Shown here: positions 34,997 through 43,912 of the stretch, piece after piece
How positions within the stretch are numbered: the stretch's first letter is position 1
Layout: each line of letters starts with the position of its first letter
NCBI RefSeq assembly: GCF_003264365.1
Contig: NZ_PYAK01000005.1
Location: 124,001 to 188,000 of the forward strand
Origin: Micromonospora noduli
GTDB lineage: Bacteria; Actinomycetota; Actinomycetes; Mycobacteriales; Micromonosporaceae
Direction: 5' to 3'
DNA length: 64,000 nt
The notes under the pieces: model-generated
The model's input: only the letters and a program-made list of their open reading frames with translations
What the model was told of the DNA's origin: nothing
The model's database searches: none
Position numbers and translations under genes: made by a program

Positions 34997-35754
34997 CGGC
35001 CCAGCCAGCCGCCGTCGACGGGCAGCACGACGCCGTTGACGTAGTCCGACGCGGTCGACGCCAGGAACACCGTGGCGCCGCCGAGATCGTCGGCCCGGCC
35101 CCACCGCCCGGCCGGGATCCGGCCGAGGATCGCCTGGTTGCGATCGGGGTCCTCGCGGAGCGCCTGGGTGTTGTCGGTGGCGATGTAGCCGGGCGCGATG
35201 GCGTTGACGTTGACCCCGCGGGCCGCCCACTCGTTCGCCAACGCCTTGGTGAGACCGGCCACGCCCGACTTCGACGCCGCGTAACCGGGGACGGTGATGC
35301 CGCCCTGGAAACTCAACAGCGACGCTGTGAAAATGATCTTCCCTCGGCCGCGCTCGACCATCGTCCGGCCGATCTCCCGGCTGAGGATGAACTGGCTGCT
35401 GAGGTTCACCTCGATCACGTGGTCCCACATCTCGTCCGGGTGCTCCGCGGCCGGGGTCCGGGCGATCGTGCCGCCGTTGTTCACCAGGATGTCGACCGGC
35501 CCGAGAGCGATTATGTCGCTGGCCAACCGGTGCACGGCCGCCCGGTCGCCGAGATCCGCACGCAGCGCGGTGAACCGGCGGCCGGTGGCGCGCACCCGGC
35601 GTTCGACCTCGCTGCCCTCCGCTTCGAGCTGGGCGGAGACCCCCACGATGTCGGCGCCGGCGAGGGCCAGGGCCTCGGCCATGGCGAGGCCGATACCGCG
35701 CCGCGCACCGGTCACGACGGCGGTCTGGCCGGACAGGTCGAACAACGCCGTCAC
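34993..35754 (-). CDS. short-chain dehydrogenase, 2-keto-3-deoxy sugar acid dehydrogenase type
   Basis: 253 residues. Rossmann motif T-G-A-R-R-G-I-G, N-N-G-G, and catalytic Ser in T-A-S-L plus Y-A-A-S-K (YxxxK). The L-F-D-L-S-G-Q start and A-G-A-D-I-V-G-V segment resemble KduD (2-deoxy-D-gluconate 3-dehydrogenase) and 2-keto-3-deoxy-L-fuconate dehydrogenases. GTG start overlaps the stop of the zinc dehydrogenase gene by four bases. It may oxidise the 2-keto-3-deoxy acid formed by the enolase-superfamily dehydratase. Confidence 0.85.
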   Translation of the reverse strand: MTALFDLSGQTAVVTGARRGIGLAMAEALALAGADIVGVSAQLEAEGSEVERRVRATGRRFTALRADLGDRAAVHRLASDIIALGPVDILVNNGGTIARTPAAEHPDEMWDHVIEVNLSSQFILSREIGRTMVERGRGKIIFTASLLSFQGGITVPGYAASKSGVAGLTKALANEWAARGVNVNAIAPGYIATDNTQALREDPDRNQAILGRIPAGRWGRADDLGGATVFLASTASDYVNGVVLPVDGGWLGR

Positions 35755-36776
35755 TGGTTACCCTCCCGCACATCGAGCAGCACCTTCATGACGCCGCCAC
35801 CCTCCAGTGCCTCGAAGGCCGCGCCGGCCGCCTCGACCGGCTCGACCCGGGAGATCAGCTGCCGTGCCGGGATAGCACCCGAGGCGACCAACCGGATCGC
35901 CTCCACCATGTCGTCGCGCTGATACAGCCGCGCACCCAGGAGTTCCAGCTCACGCCAGAAGAACCGGTGCAGGTTGACCTCGCGGGGCTGAGGATGGATC
36001 GCCACCATGACCAGCCGCCCGCGGGTGGTGAGGACGTCGACCGCCGTGGTGACGCCGGCCGGGGAGCCGGACACCTCGAAGGCGATGTCGGCGCCAGCGC
36101 CATCGGTACGGTCGTTGACCAGCGCCACGACGTCGCTCGCTCGCGGGTCGACGGCCTCGATCCCGATCCCCTCCGCCACCTCGCGTCGGAACGGGTCCGG
36201 CTCGACGAGGAGCACCCGCGCGCCACGGCCCCGCGCGACGGTGGCGATGAGGACGCCGACCGGCCCACCACCGACCACTACCACCTGGTCGTCGGCGGTC
36301 ACGTTCCCCCGGCGTACGTCGTGCACGGCGACCGCCACCGGCTCGACGAGCGCCGCGTGGTCGAGCGGCAACTCCTCCGGAAGCGGCAGAACCAGCTCCA
36401 CCGGCACCGTCCAGGAGGACTGCATGGCACCTGGTGAGTCGATGCCGAGGAAGTTCATCGCGTGGCAGACGTGGGAGTTGCCCCGCCGGCAGGCGGCGCA
36501 GCGTCCGCAGGGCCGGGTCGGCATCACGGTGACGGCCTGACCGATGTTCCAGCCGGTCACACCCTCGCCGACGGCCGCGATCCGGCCGGACATCTCGTGC
36601 CCGATGATCGCGGAATCGCCAACCCGGGCATCCATGTCCCCGTGGTAGATGTGCAGATCCGTACCGCAGATGCCGGTGTACGCCACCTCGATCCGTACCT
36701 GGCCGGGACCCGGTGGCTCCGGGTCGCGGTTCTCGATTCCGAGGTCTCGCGCTCCCCGGTAGACCACTGCCTTCAT
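35751..36776 (-). CDS. zinc-dependent alcohol dehydrogenase (MDR superfamily)
   Basis: 341 residues. Catalytic zinc ligands Cys in G-I-C-G-T-D and G-H-E; the structural-zinc loop M-P-T-R-P-C-G-R-C-A-A-C-R-R-G-N-S-H-V-C has four Cys; the Rossmann motif V-V-V-G-G-G-P-V-G-V follows. Similar to threonine, sorbitol and L-galactonate or fuconate dehydrogenases. Start at 36776 has GGAGG upstream. It follows the enolase gene after a 105-bp gap containing a strong hairpin. Its exact step in the pathway is not clear beside the SDR. Confidence 0.85.
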   Translation of the reverse strand: MKAVVYRGARDLGIENRDPEPPGPGQVRIEVAYTGICGTDLHIYHGDMDARVGDSAIIGHEMSGRIAAVGEGVTGWNIGQAVTVMPTRPCGRCAACRRGNSHVCHAMNFLGIDSPGAMQSSWTVPVELVLPLPEELPLDHAALVEPVAVAVHDVRRGNVTADDQVVVVGGGPVGVLIATVARGRGARVLLVEPDPFRREVAEGIGIEAVDPRASDVVALVNDRTDGAGADIAFEVSGSPAGVTTAVDVLTTRGRLVMVAIHPQPREVNLHRFFWRELELLGARLYQRDDMVEAIRLVASGAIPARQLISRVEPVEAAGAAFEALEGGGVMKVLLDVREGNQ

Positions 36777-36827
36777 CGTTCCTCCGTCTCGACGGTCGGT
36801 ACGTCGGTCGTGCCGACCGGGCATGGT

Positions 36828-36859
36828 CGTGGGTGCATCGCCGTCGCGATGCACCCACG
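36828..36859 (-). terminator. perfect intra-operon hairpin
   Basis: Two 14-base arms (CGTGGGTGCATCGC at 36828-36841 and its complement at 36846-36859) with a four-base loop, in the gap between enolase and dehydrogenase genes. It can terminate or stabilise the upstream transcript. No run of T follows. Confidence 0.7.
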
Positions 36860-36881
36860 CCTTTCCTTGTTGGTGGTCAGC

Positions 36882-38105
36882 TCAGTGCCGTACGGTCGGC
36901 GCCACCTCGTTGCGGGAGTTCAGCGACACGACAGGCACCTGGCCGGTGGGGATCACCCCGTCGACCCCGGCCAGCAGCCGTCGTCCGGCCCGCTCCGGCC
37001 GGACGTTGGGGCTGTCGGCCGTCTGCGCCTGCGGGCGGCGGTTGACCGCCCGGATCCGCTCCTCGTCCACCCGGACCCCGAGCCCTGGTGCATCGCCGAG
37101 GATGAAGGCGCCATCCTCGACGTGCAGATCGATGGAGACACCGACGGGTGTGTGCAGGTCCTGCAACTCGCTCGTCAGGTGGTTCGGCACCGAGGTCGCA
37201 GCGTGCAGCAGCCCGACCGGGCTGTTGCCGATCGGGCTGACCGGCAGGTCGTGGGCGTGGGCCAGGGCGGACGCCCGCAGGAAGTGGGTGACCCCCCAGA
37301 CGGCCGCCATCTGGACGATGTCGACAGCGCCGGCGGCGATCAGCGGACGGTACTGTTCGAGCCCGGTGAGGTTCTCACCGGTGGCGACCGACGCGGACAC
37401 GCCTCGGCTGACCGCGGCGAGACCCTCGGCGTCCCAGCGCCGGACCGGCTCCTCGATCCAGATGAGGTCCAGGGTGCGTTCCAGTTCGCAGACATGCCGG
37501 ACCGCCTGCTTGCGGGTCCACGCCTCGTTGACGTCGAGCATCAGACCCGGCCGCCGACCGTGCCCGGCCTCGGTCAGGACATCCTTGACCAGGCTCAGGC
37601 GGTGCCGATCGCGCTCGATGTCGAGGCCGCCCTTGAGCTTGGCCGCTCGCAGGCCGTGGCTCGCGTAGACCTCGTACTCCGCGACGAGTTCGTCGTCGGT
37701 GAGCCCGATGTCCAACCCGGACGCGTAGGCGGTCACCCGCCGGTCCCGTCCGCCCAGCAGTCGCCACAGCGGTTCGCCGGCGGCCTGCGCCTTGATGTCC
37801 CAGAGCGCGGTGTCCAGAGCGCCGATGGTGCCGAACACCGGCCCAGCGTGGCCCGCCTTGAAGGTGTGCCGCAACATGCGGTCGTACAGGGACGTCACGG
37901 CCCGGGGGTCTTCACCGTCGATGGCTGGGAAGATCCGCTCGATCTCGACGTGCGGCCCGAGGCCGACTCCCGAGATGCCCTCGTCGGTGTCGACGATGAC
38001 GATCGAGACCGGCACCACCCCGTCGGCGAACACACCGTTGGCGTCGCCGACTGGTCGGCCCCATTCCTGGACCGTGGAGAGCGTCCGATATCCCGTGATC
38101 CGCAT
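36882..38105 (-). CDS. enolase-superfamily sugar-acid dehydratase (mandelate racemase group)
   Basis: 407 residues. N-terminal capping domain ~1-125 and TIM barrel ~125-370. Lys156-Leu-Lys158 is the KxK base, metal ligands Asp191 (M-L-D-V-N-E-A-W), Glu218 (W-I-E-E-P) and Glu244 (G-E-N-L) are present. The family includes L-fuconate, D-galactonate and L-rhamnonate dehydratases, which convert aldonate to 2-keto-3-deoxyaldonate. The last ~45 residues are an unusual Arg-rich tail. One base separates it from the permease gene 38107. Assigned to the aldonate dehydration step. Confidence 0.85.
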   Translation of the reverse strand: MRITGYRTLSTVQEWGRPVGDANGVFADGVVPVSIVIVDTDEGISGVGLGPHVEIERIFPAIDGEDPRAVTSLYDRMLRHTFKAGHAGPVFGTIGALDTALWDIKAQAAGEPLWRLLGGRDRRVTAYASGLDIGLTDDELVAEYEVYASHGLRAAKLKGGLDIERDRHRLSLVKDVLTEAGHGRRPGLMLDVNEAWTRKQAVRHVCELERTLDLIWIEEPVRRWDAEGLAAVSRGVSASVATGENLTGLEQYRPLIAAGAVDIVQMAAVWGVTHFLRASALAHAHDLPVSPIGNSPVGLLHAATSVPNHLTSELQDLHTPVGVSIDLHVEDGAFILGDAPGLGVRVDEERIRAVNRRPQAQTADSPNVRPERAGRRLLAGVDGVIPTGQVPVVSLNSRNEVAPTVRH

Positions 38106-38106
38106 G

Positions 38107-38934
38107 TCAACCCTTCGTGGAACCGGCGGCTACGCCGTCGGCAATTTGGCGCTGGAGGAACAGGTAGACCAACAGGACGGGTATGGCGGCGATCAGCACC
38201 CCGGAGGCGAAGGTGGGGATGTTGTCGGAGTACTGCCCGCGCAGCGAGGTCACCCCGATCATGAGCGTCCGGTGATCGGCCGAGGGCATCATCACCAGCG
38301 CCATGAGGACGTCGTTCCAGCAGAACAGGGCGTTGAGGATGCCGACCGACAGCAGCGCCGGGGTGCCCAGCGGCAGCATGATCCGGCGGTACACGCCGTA
38401 CACGGTGCTGCCGTCGATCCGCGCGGCGTCGACGATCTCCGGCGGAATGCCCTTGTAGTAGCTCGTCATGAGAAAGACCGTGAAGGGCAGGAACTGGGCC
38501 ACGTAGACCAGGATCAGGCCCGGGTACGTGTCGATGAGCGCGGTGTCCGCCATGATCCGTGCGAGCGGCACCATGATCACCTGGAACGGGATGAAGAGCC
38601 CCGCGAGGCAACCCAGGAACAACGCCGACGAGCCGCGGAACCGCAGTTGGCTCAGGGCGAAGCCGGCCATCGACCCGAACAGCAGCAGCAGGAGCACCGA
38701 CACCGTCACCACGAACAGCGAGTTGATGAAGTAGCGGCCCATGCCGACGCTGTTCCACGCCGTGCTGATGTTCTCGAAGCGCAGGGCGTCGGTCAGACCG
38801 AACCGGTCGAGGATGTAGTCACGCCGGGTCTTCATCGCGACGTTGGCGGTGAACAGCAGGGGGTAGATCGTCGCCAGTGCGAGCAGCGACATGGGGATGG
38901 CGACCAACCACCGTCCCAGGCGGAGGCGAGACAT
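38107..38934 (-). CDS. ABC sugar importer permease, MalG type
   Basis: 275 residues, six membrane helices. EAA loop V-D-A-A-R-I-D-G-S-T-V. Overlaps the stop of the other permease gene by one base. Channel partner of 38934; both served by the lipoprotein 39919. No ATPase gene in the operon. Confidence 0.9.
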   Translation of the reverse strand: MSRLRLGRWLVAIPMSLLALATIYPLLFTANVAMKTRRDYILDRFGLTDALRFENISTAWNSVGMGRYFINSLFVVTVSVLLLLLFGSMAGFALSQLRFRGSSALFLGCLAGLFIPFQVIMVPLARIMADTALIDTYPGLILVYVAQFLPFTVFLMTSYYKGIPPEIVDAARIDGSTVYGVYRRIMLPLGTPALLSVGILNALFCWNDVLMALVMMPSADHRTLMIGVTSLRGQYSDNIPTFASGVLIAAIPVLLVYLFLQRQIADGVAAGSTKG

Positions 38935-39914
38935 CAGTCCTCCTTTCCGGATCGTTCGAGCAGCTTGATCTGCAACAGCCCCACGACGAGCATGATCATG
39001 AAGAGGATCGTCGAGGCCGCCGACGCGAGAGCCGGACGGTTCATTTGACCCTGCTGCTTCCAGATGTAGAACTCCGGCAGGTACGTCGACCCCTCCGGTC
39101 CGCCGCTGGTCATCACGAAGAGCAGCCCGAACATCGAGGTCAGCATCCCGATCATCGTGGTCACGAAGACGAACTGGATGGTGCGCGAGAGGGCCGGGAT
39201 GATCACGTGCCAGACGACCTGGCGCAGCGTCGCCCCGTCCACCCGGGCGGCGTCCAGGAGCGCGGCGTCCAGCGTGGCGAAGCCGGCGAGGAACACCACC
39301 AGCGCCATTCCGAAGGTGGCCCAGATGTGCACGCCCGCCACCATGAACATCGCGATGTCCGGGTCCCCGAGCCAGTCCACCGGACCGACACCGAACGACC
39401 CGAGCACGGCGTTGAGGGGGCCGTCGAAGGCGAGCAACAGGTTGAAGATCGCACCGACGATGACCGGCGAGAGCACCGCCGGAAAGAAGTAGACGCTGCG
39501 GTAGAAGCGGTGGCCCGGCACCCGGAGGTAGATGAACGTCGCGAGCAGACCGGGGATCGCCACCGCCACCGGTAGCAGCAGCACCAGCAGCCCGACGTTG
39601 CTCAGCGCGGTCCGGAACAGCGGATCTCCGAACAGCTCGCGGTAGTTGCCGAACCCGACAGCGGTCCCGTTCTGCGCGCCGTCACCGGTGAAGGAGAAGT
39701 TGACGCCCAGCAGCAGCGGGTAGAGCCGCAGCAGCACGATGATCAGGACGGCCGGAAGGACCAGGATGTAGGGGGCGTAGCGCTCGGCCCCCAGGCCGCC
39801 ACGGGTGCGACGGGGTCGTGTGCCATGCCGATGCGCGGCGGGGGTGACCGCCGCCCCGCCGGCCCGTCCGGCCGAAGCCGGACGGACCGACGGTTGCGTG
39901 TTTCCCATCGGCAC
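38934..39914 (-). CDS. ABC sugar importer permease, MalF type
   Basis: 326 residues. An Arg/Ala-rich N-terminus of ~45 residues, then six helices; EAA loop L-D-A-A-R-V-D-G-A-T. The GTG at 39914 or the ATG at 39908 are both possible starts; four bases separate the GTG from the preceding stop. Confidence 0.9.
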   Translation of the reverse strand: MPMGNTQPSVRPASAGRAGGAAVTPAAHRHGTRPRRTRGGLGAERYAPYILVLPAVLIIVLLRLYPLLLGVNFSFTGDGAQNGTAVGFGNYRELFGDPLFRTALSNVGLLVLLLPVAVAIPGLLATFIYLRVPGHRFYRSVYFFPAVLSPVIVGAIFNLLLAFDGPLNAVLGSFGVGPVDWLGDPDIAMFMVAGVHIWATFGMALVVFLAGFATLDAALLDAARVDGATLRQVVWHVIIPALSRTIQFVFVTTMIGMLTSMFGLLFVMTSGGPEGSTYLPEFYIWKQQGQMNRPALASAASTILFMIMLVVGLLQIKLLERSGKED

Positions 39915-39918
39915 GAGG

Positions 39919-41181
39919 TCAGCCCGCCTGGTCGGAAGCGGCCAACTGCTTCACCACCTCGTCGACGGTGATCGACCCGCTGAGCAGCTGCTGGGAGAGG
40001 CGCCCCATCAGGTCCAGCGTCTTCGAGGAGAGCGCCACGTGCAGAGCGGGCTTGCCACTCTTCAGCTCGCCGACGATCGTGGCGACGGCCGGCCCGGCCT
40101 GCGACACGTCGATGGTGGTGTCGGCGGCGATCGCGCCGGCGTCGGCGTAGAAGGCCTTCAACGCGTCGGCCGAGCTCAGGGAGCGCACCAGGTCGGCGGC
40201 CACCTTCGGGTCCTTCGTCCACTTGGCGACCGCGTACCCGATGCCACCGTCGTACGGGAGGCTCGGGGTGGTGCCGGCGGTGACGACCGGGGCCTTCATG
40301 ACGCCGAGCTTCTCCGGGGTGAGGAACTCGTTGAAGTCCTGCCAGTGCCCCACGTCCGACATCAGACCCATGACGTGGGCGGCCTTGCCGGACTGGAAGA
40401 GCGCGAAGGAGTCGTTGAACATGGCGGTCGAGTTGGCCCCGTCGCTGTTCATCTTCCTGTCGCCGGCCTCCTTCCAGGTCTGGAAGATCCGCTTGACGTT
40501 GGGCGAGTTCCAGTCGCGCTTGCCGGCGATCCAGGCGTCGTACTCCGCTGCGGTGAGGGTGGTCGAGCCCAGGCTGGAGAGCCAGAACTGGATGCCGACG
40601 CCCTCCTTGTTACCGAGGGCGAAGCACTTGGAGCCGGCCTTGGCGATGGCGGCGCAGTCGGCGACGAACTTGTCCCACGTGGTGGCCGGGCTCGCCGGGT
40701 CGAGGTTCGCCTTCCGGTAGATTTCCTTGTTGTAGTAGATGGGGTAGCCCTGGAGCGTCACCGGGGCGGCGTAGGTCTTGCCGTCCTTGGCGAACGCCTC
40801 CCAGCCGGCCAACCGCTGCCTGTCCTCGGCCACGTAGTCGTCGATGGGCACCAGCGCGTCCACCCGGTCGCGGATCTGGCCGCCACCGTTGAACAGCATG
40901 ACGTCCGGGCCCTTGCCGGACTGGATCGCCGCACCGAGCAGGGTGTAGTACTGGTCGAAGGGCTGCGCGACGAACTCGACCTCGACGTCGGCGTGCTTCT
41001 TCTTGAAGTCGGCCTTGGCCTTGTCCAGATAGGATTTGGCGAACGGCTCGCCGGACTTCCAGTCCCACACGACCAACTTGCCGTCCGAGCTGGTTGACTT
41101 GCCCGAATCGCTAGCACTTCCACAACCGGCCAGGGCCAGGCCCACAACGAGGACGGCCGACCATATTGCGCGCTGTCTCAT
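39919..41181 (-). CDS. extracellular sugar-binding lipoprotein of an ABC importer
   Basis: 420 residues. Lipobox L-A-G-C with Cys near residue 20, then a family 1 solute-binding fold with V-V-W-D-W-K-S-G at the first strand. AGAGGTG precedes the ATG. First gene of an eight-gene operon that ends with the aldo-keto reductase at 33129. The substrate is probably the aldose, or oligosaccharide thereof, processed by that pathway. Controlled by the operator at 41253. Confidence 0.9.
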   Translation of the reverse strand: MRQRAIWSAVLVVGLALAGCGSASDSGKSTSSDGKLVVWDWKSGEPFAKSYLDKAKADFKKKHADVEVEFVAQPFDQYYTLLGAAIQSGKGPDVMLFNGGGQIRDRVDALVPIDDYVAEDRQRLAGWEAFAKDGKTYAAPVTLQGYPIYYNKEIYRKANLDPASPATTWDKFVADCAAIAKAGSKCFALGNKEGVGIQFWLSSLGSTTLTAAEYDAWIAGKRDWNSPNVKRIFQTWKEAGDRKMNSDGANSTAMFNDSFALFQSGKAAHVMGLMSDVGHWQDFNEFLTPEKLGVMKAPVVTAGTTPSLPYDGGIGYAVAKWTKDPKVAADLVRSLSSADALKAFYADAGAIAADTTIDVSQAGPAVATIVGELKSGKPALHVALSSKTLDLMGRLSQQLLSGSITVDEVVKQLAASDQAG

Positions 41182-41242
41182 CGATTGTCACCTCTATATG
41201 GGGGGTGGCCGGCGGGTGTCCCGCGAGCCAAATGTTGACCGG

Positions 41243-41272
41243 AAGGTAACTCGTATGACGTGTGACGTCAAC
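41243..41272 (-). promoter_or_regulatory. promoter and GntR operator upstream of the importer/aldose operon
   Basis: Minus-strand TTGACG (41266-41271) and TACCTT (41243-41248) with a 17-bp spacer. The site GTATGACGTGTGACGTCAAC (41253-41272) overlaps the -35 and the spacer. Near-identical sites are at 43812-43830 and 58449-58468. The divergent GntR gene at 41329 is the likely regulator. Confidence 0.8.
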
Positions 41273-41328
41273 AGTCGGCCGTACACTGACCCAGACGTCG
41301 TGCCACGGCGAGCCATTCGGAGGGGGAC

Positions 41329-42099
41329 ATGACGCCACCGCAGGAGACAGCCCTGAACAGTCCGGCGACCCCGGCGTGGGTGCGTCGGCCGACCAACCTC
41401 GCCAGGGCGGTCACCGCCGAACTGGTGGAGCGCATCGTCCGCGGCGTACACCCGTCCGGGACGTCCCTGCCTCCCGAGCCGATCCTCTGCGAGACCTTCG
41501 GCGTGAGCCGGACCGTCGTCCGGGAAGCAGTGAAGATCCTTCAGGAGAAGGGGCTGGTGCAGGTCCGTCAGGGCGCCGGCACCATGGTCACCCCACCCTC
41601 ACACTGGGACATGCTCGACGAACTCGTCCTCGCGGCCACCATCGCGGTGGACGACAGCCTCGCCATCCTCGACGACCTGGTCGTCACCCGGCGGGTTTTG
41701 GAGTCCGACATGGCGAACGTCGCCGCCCGCCTCGCCGACAGCGAGACCGTCGATCGCCTGCGGGCCATGGTCGACCGGATGGACGAGCTCGTCGACGACC
41801 ACGTCACCTACCACGACCACGACCGGGCCTTCCACGACACGATCATGCAGGCATCCGGGAACCGGATCGCCCGTGGCGTCGTACGCGCGCTGGAGAGCCA
41901 GGTCATCAACACCGCCCGGTACATGGGCCGGACCGAACGGGCGCTGTGCGTGGCGTCCAACCAGGGGCACCGACGCATCTACGAACGCATCGCGGCCCAC
42001 GACCCCAACGGCGCCGCCGAGGCGATGTTCACCCACATCACCGAGGCCTGGCTGGTCCGTCGCAGTGGCTCGGGGAGCCCGGTCCGCCTCGAACGCTGA
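41329..42099 (+). CDS. GntR/FadR-family transcriptional regulator
   Basis: 256 residues. N-terminal winged helix (~25-90; P-P-E-P-I-L-C-E-T-F-G-V-S-R-T-V-V-R-E-A) and a C-terminal all-helical FCD ligand domain (~105-245) whose Asp/His residues (H-D-H-D-R-A-F-H) fit metal-dependent effector binding. Divergent from the importer operon, with its start 56 bp beyond the conserved operator. FadR-type regulators of sugar-acid pathways often sense aldonates or 2-keto-3-deoxy acids, which would match the encoded pathway. Confidence 0.92.
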   Translation: MTPPQETALNSPATPAWVRRPTNLARAVTAELVERIVRGVHPSGTSLPPEPILCETFGVSRTVVREAVKILQEKGLVQVRQGAGTMVTPPSHWDMLDELVLAATIAVDDSLAILDDLVVTRRVLESDMANVAARLADSETVDRLRAMVDRMDELVDDHVTYHDHDRAFHDTIMQASGNRIARGVVRALESQVINTARYMGRTERALCVASNQGHRRIYERIAAHDPNGAAEAMFTHITEAWLVRRSGSGSPVRLER

Positions 42100-42113
42100 G
42101 GGTCACGGGCAAC

Positions 42114-42152
42114 GGACGGCGCCCGCCCCGAGGTACGGGAGCAGGCGCCGCC
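42114..42152. terminator. hairpin terminator between convergent genes
   Basis: GGACGGCGCCCGC (42114-42126) pairs with 42141-42152 with one or two mismatches. It lies between the GntR gene and the CE1 esterase gene, which converge here. Confidence 0.6.
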
Positions 42153-42170
42153 AGCTGAGGCCGACAAGAG

Positions 42171-43568
42171 TCACGAGAACTGGGCGAAGAACCTCCAGAT
42201 CTCACCCTTGGTCCAGGTGGTGATGCCGCTCTCGGCGTAGGTGCCGTCCACCGGGCCCGGCATGTGGCCGTTGTCGTACGCTGCCCACTGCACCGGGTAA
42301 CCGGACCGGCAACCCGAGTACGTGGTCGTGACGTGCGTGCGGCTGCCGGCCGCCGGCTCGCGCGGGCTCTGCGCGGTGCAGCCGTTGTTCCGGACGAACG
42401 TGTCGCGCAACGCCCGGCCACCCGAGATGCCCAGGACATTGTCCGAGATGCCGTGCAGCCCGAAGTACGCGATGGGCTGCGTACCGCCACTGCAGCCGCT
42501 GATCTGCCCACCGGAGATGACGGCGACGGCGCGGAAGACGTTGGCCCGCGCGCAGGCGACGGCGTAGCTCATGCCGCCACCCCAGCTGAAGCCGAGCGCG
42601 AACCGCTGCCTCGGGTTGACGCAGAGGCTGCTCTCGATCCGGCTGATCATGTCGTCGACGAAGACGATGTCCTCACCGCCGGAGTTGCCCCAGCCGTTGC
42701 CGAACCCCTGCGGCGCGACCAGGATCGCGCTGTTGTTCGACTGCTCCTGCTGGCCGTAGTAGGACCACGGGGTCCCGCTGGTGCCGCCGGAGGAGATCTC
42801 CTGCATGGTGCCGCCCCGCCAGTGGAAGGCGAAGATCAGCCGGTAGGGGTTGCTGTTGTTGTAGTTGGCGGGCACCCGCAGGATGAAGGTCCGGCTCTTG
42901 CCGTTGCTCTGGATGGTGTGCGTGCCGCTGGCCAGCGTCGGCGCCTTGCCGCACCCGCTGCCACCCGTAGGGGGTGGCGTCGTGGGGTCGGTCCCGCCGT
43001 CGACGCGGACGAGCTGCCACTGCTGGTTGGTGCCACCCCAGTCGGCGTACTGCACGACGTTCCCGCCGTCGGCGGTGGACGCGCCCTGCACCTCGACGGC
43101 CTTGTTGCTGTTGCGGTTGATCAGCCGAACGTAGCCACCGTCCGAGTCGGCCAGCCGGAACTGCTGGTTCGTCCCGTTGAGGTCTGACCACTGCACGATC
43201 GCGCCGCCGTCGGCGGTGGAGAAGCCGCTGACGTCGAGCACCTTGCCCGAGTGCCGCGACTTGATCCGGTAGTAGCCACCCCCGGAGTCGACGAACTGCC
43301 ACTGCTGGTTGACGCCGTTGTTGCGCGTCCACTGGCTGATCCGTGCGCCGTCGTTGGTGGCCGAGGCGTACAGGTCCAGCGCCTTGCCGCTGTTGCGGTT
43401 CACCAGCACATAGGAGGCGTTGGTGTCCACTGTCGCTGCCGCCGCGGGCGCCGCGTTGACCGCGACGACTGCGCTGGCTGCCATGACCGCGGCCGCCGCC
43501 GCGGCCAACCCTGACCGCCAGCGAGATCTTTGTCGAGAGGCGGGACGAGCCTCACCGAGGGCTTTCAT
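42171..43568 (-). CDS. secreted CE1-type esterase (feruloyl/acetylxylan) with N-terminal CBM13
   Basis: 465 residues. Signal peptide 1-45; ricin-type trefoil ~48-190 with three [15 protein letters not shown] repeats; Pro/Thr linker; esterase domain ~205-465 of the PHB-depolymerase/feruloyl-esterase (LpqC, FaeC) type. The nucleophile elbow G-F-S-W-G-G-G and a late Y-D-N-G-H-M with the catalytic His are visible, as is the oxyanion segment F-A-F-H-W-R-G-G. Likely frees ferulate or acetate from arabinoxylan. The CBM13 is ~90 % identical in DNA to that of the adjacent xylanase. Operators for both GntR and LacI (43801-43849) lie upstream. Confidence 0.87.
   Translation of the reverse strand: MKALGEARPASRQRSRWRSGLAAAAAAVMAASAVVAVNAAPAAAATVDTNASYVLVNRNSGKALDLYASATNDGARISQWTRNNGVNQQWQFVDSGGGYYRIKSRHSGKVLDVSGFSTADGGAIVQWSDLNGTNQQFRLADSDGGYVRLINRNSNKAVEVQGASTADGGNVVQYADWGGTNQQWQLVRVDGGTDPTTPPPTGGSGCGKAPTLASGTHTIQSNGKSRTFILRVPANYNNSNPYRLIFAFHWRGGTMQEISSGGTSGTPWSYYGQQEQSNNSAILVAPQGFGNGWGNSGGEDIVFVDDMISRIESSLCVNPRQRFALGFSWGGGMSYAVACARANVFRAVAVISGGQISGCSGGTQPIAYFGLHGISDNVLGISGGRALRDTFVRNNGCTAQSPREPAAGSRTHVTTTYSGCRSGYPVQWAAYDNGHMPGPVDGTYAESGITTWTKGEIWRFFAQFS
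43005..43432. repeat. CBM13 module DNA, copy in the esterase gene
   Basis: Encodes the ricin-type trefoil of 42171. About 90 % identical by eye to 44004-44431 and in the same orientation, ~1 kb apart. Likely a recent duplication or gene conversion. Confidence 0.8.
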
Positions 43569-43800
43569 GGTCCACTCCTTCGATCGGGGTCACCCACGAG
43601 CGGGAGCGCCCGCGCGTGCCCTGGCGTGCGTGCCGGCGTCCTGGTGGTGGGGTCAGCACGTCTGGGGTGTTGTGTGCGGGCAACCCGCGGCCAACGGCGT
43701 ACGTCGATGGCGTTGCCACGATCCGGGCTTCGTGGCAGGCCGCGCCGAACCGCGCGGTACGACGTCCTGACTCCCGGTGGCCGGGTGGCCCGCGGGGTGA

Positions 43801-43830
43801 AAATTAGCGGGTGAGACGTCACACGTCAAA
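43801..43830 (-). promoter_or_regulatory. promoter and GntR operator of the CE1 esterase
   Basis: Minus-strand TTGACG (43824-43829) and TAATTT (43801-43806) with a 17-bp spacer form a strong promoter. TTGACGTGTGACGTC on the same strand matches the GntR site at 41253. Confidence 0.8.
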
Positions 43831-43837
43831 CGATTGG

Positions 43838-43849
43838 TATCGATTCGCG
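43838..43849. promoter_or_regulatory. partial LacI-type operator (CGAATCGATTCG family)
   Basis: Plus-strand TATCGATTCGCG shares the right half of the CGAATCGATTCG operators at 50213, 52216 and 52374. It sits nine bases upstream of the esterase -35 box. Single half-site, so weak. Confidence 0.35.
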
Positions 43850-43869
43850 CGATCGCAGCCAGCCGTGAC

Positions 43870-43912
43870 GTGGCGGCCCGGCGGCCCACCCCTGGATGGG
43901 GCGGGCCGCCAC
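43870..43912 (-). terminator. xylanase gene terminator
   Basis: GTGGCGGCCCG (43870-43880) pairs with CGGGCCGCCAC (43902-43912), 11 perfect bases, about 80 bp after the stop codon at 43995. Confidence 0.65.
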
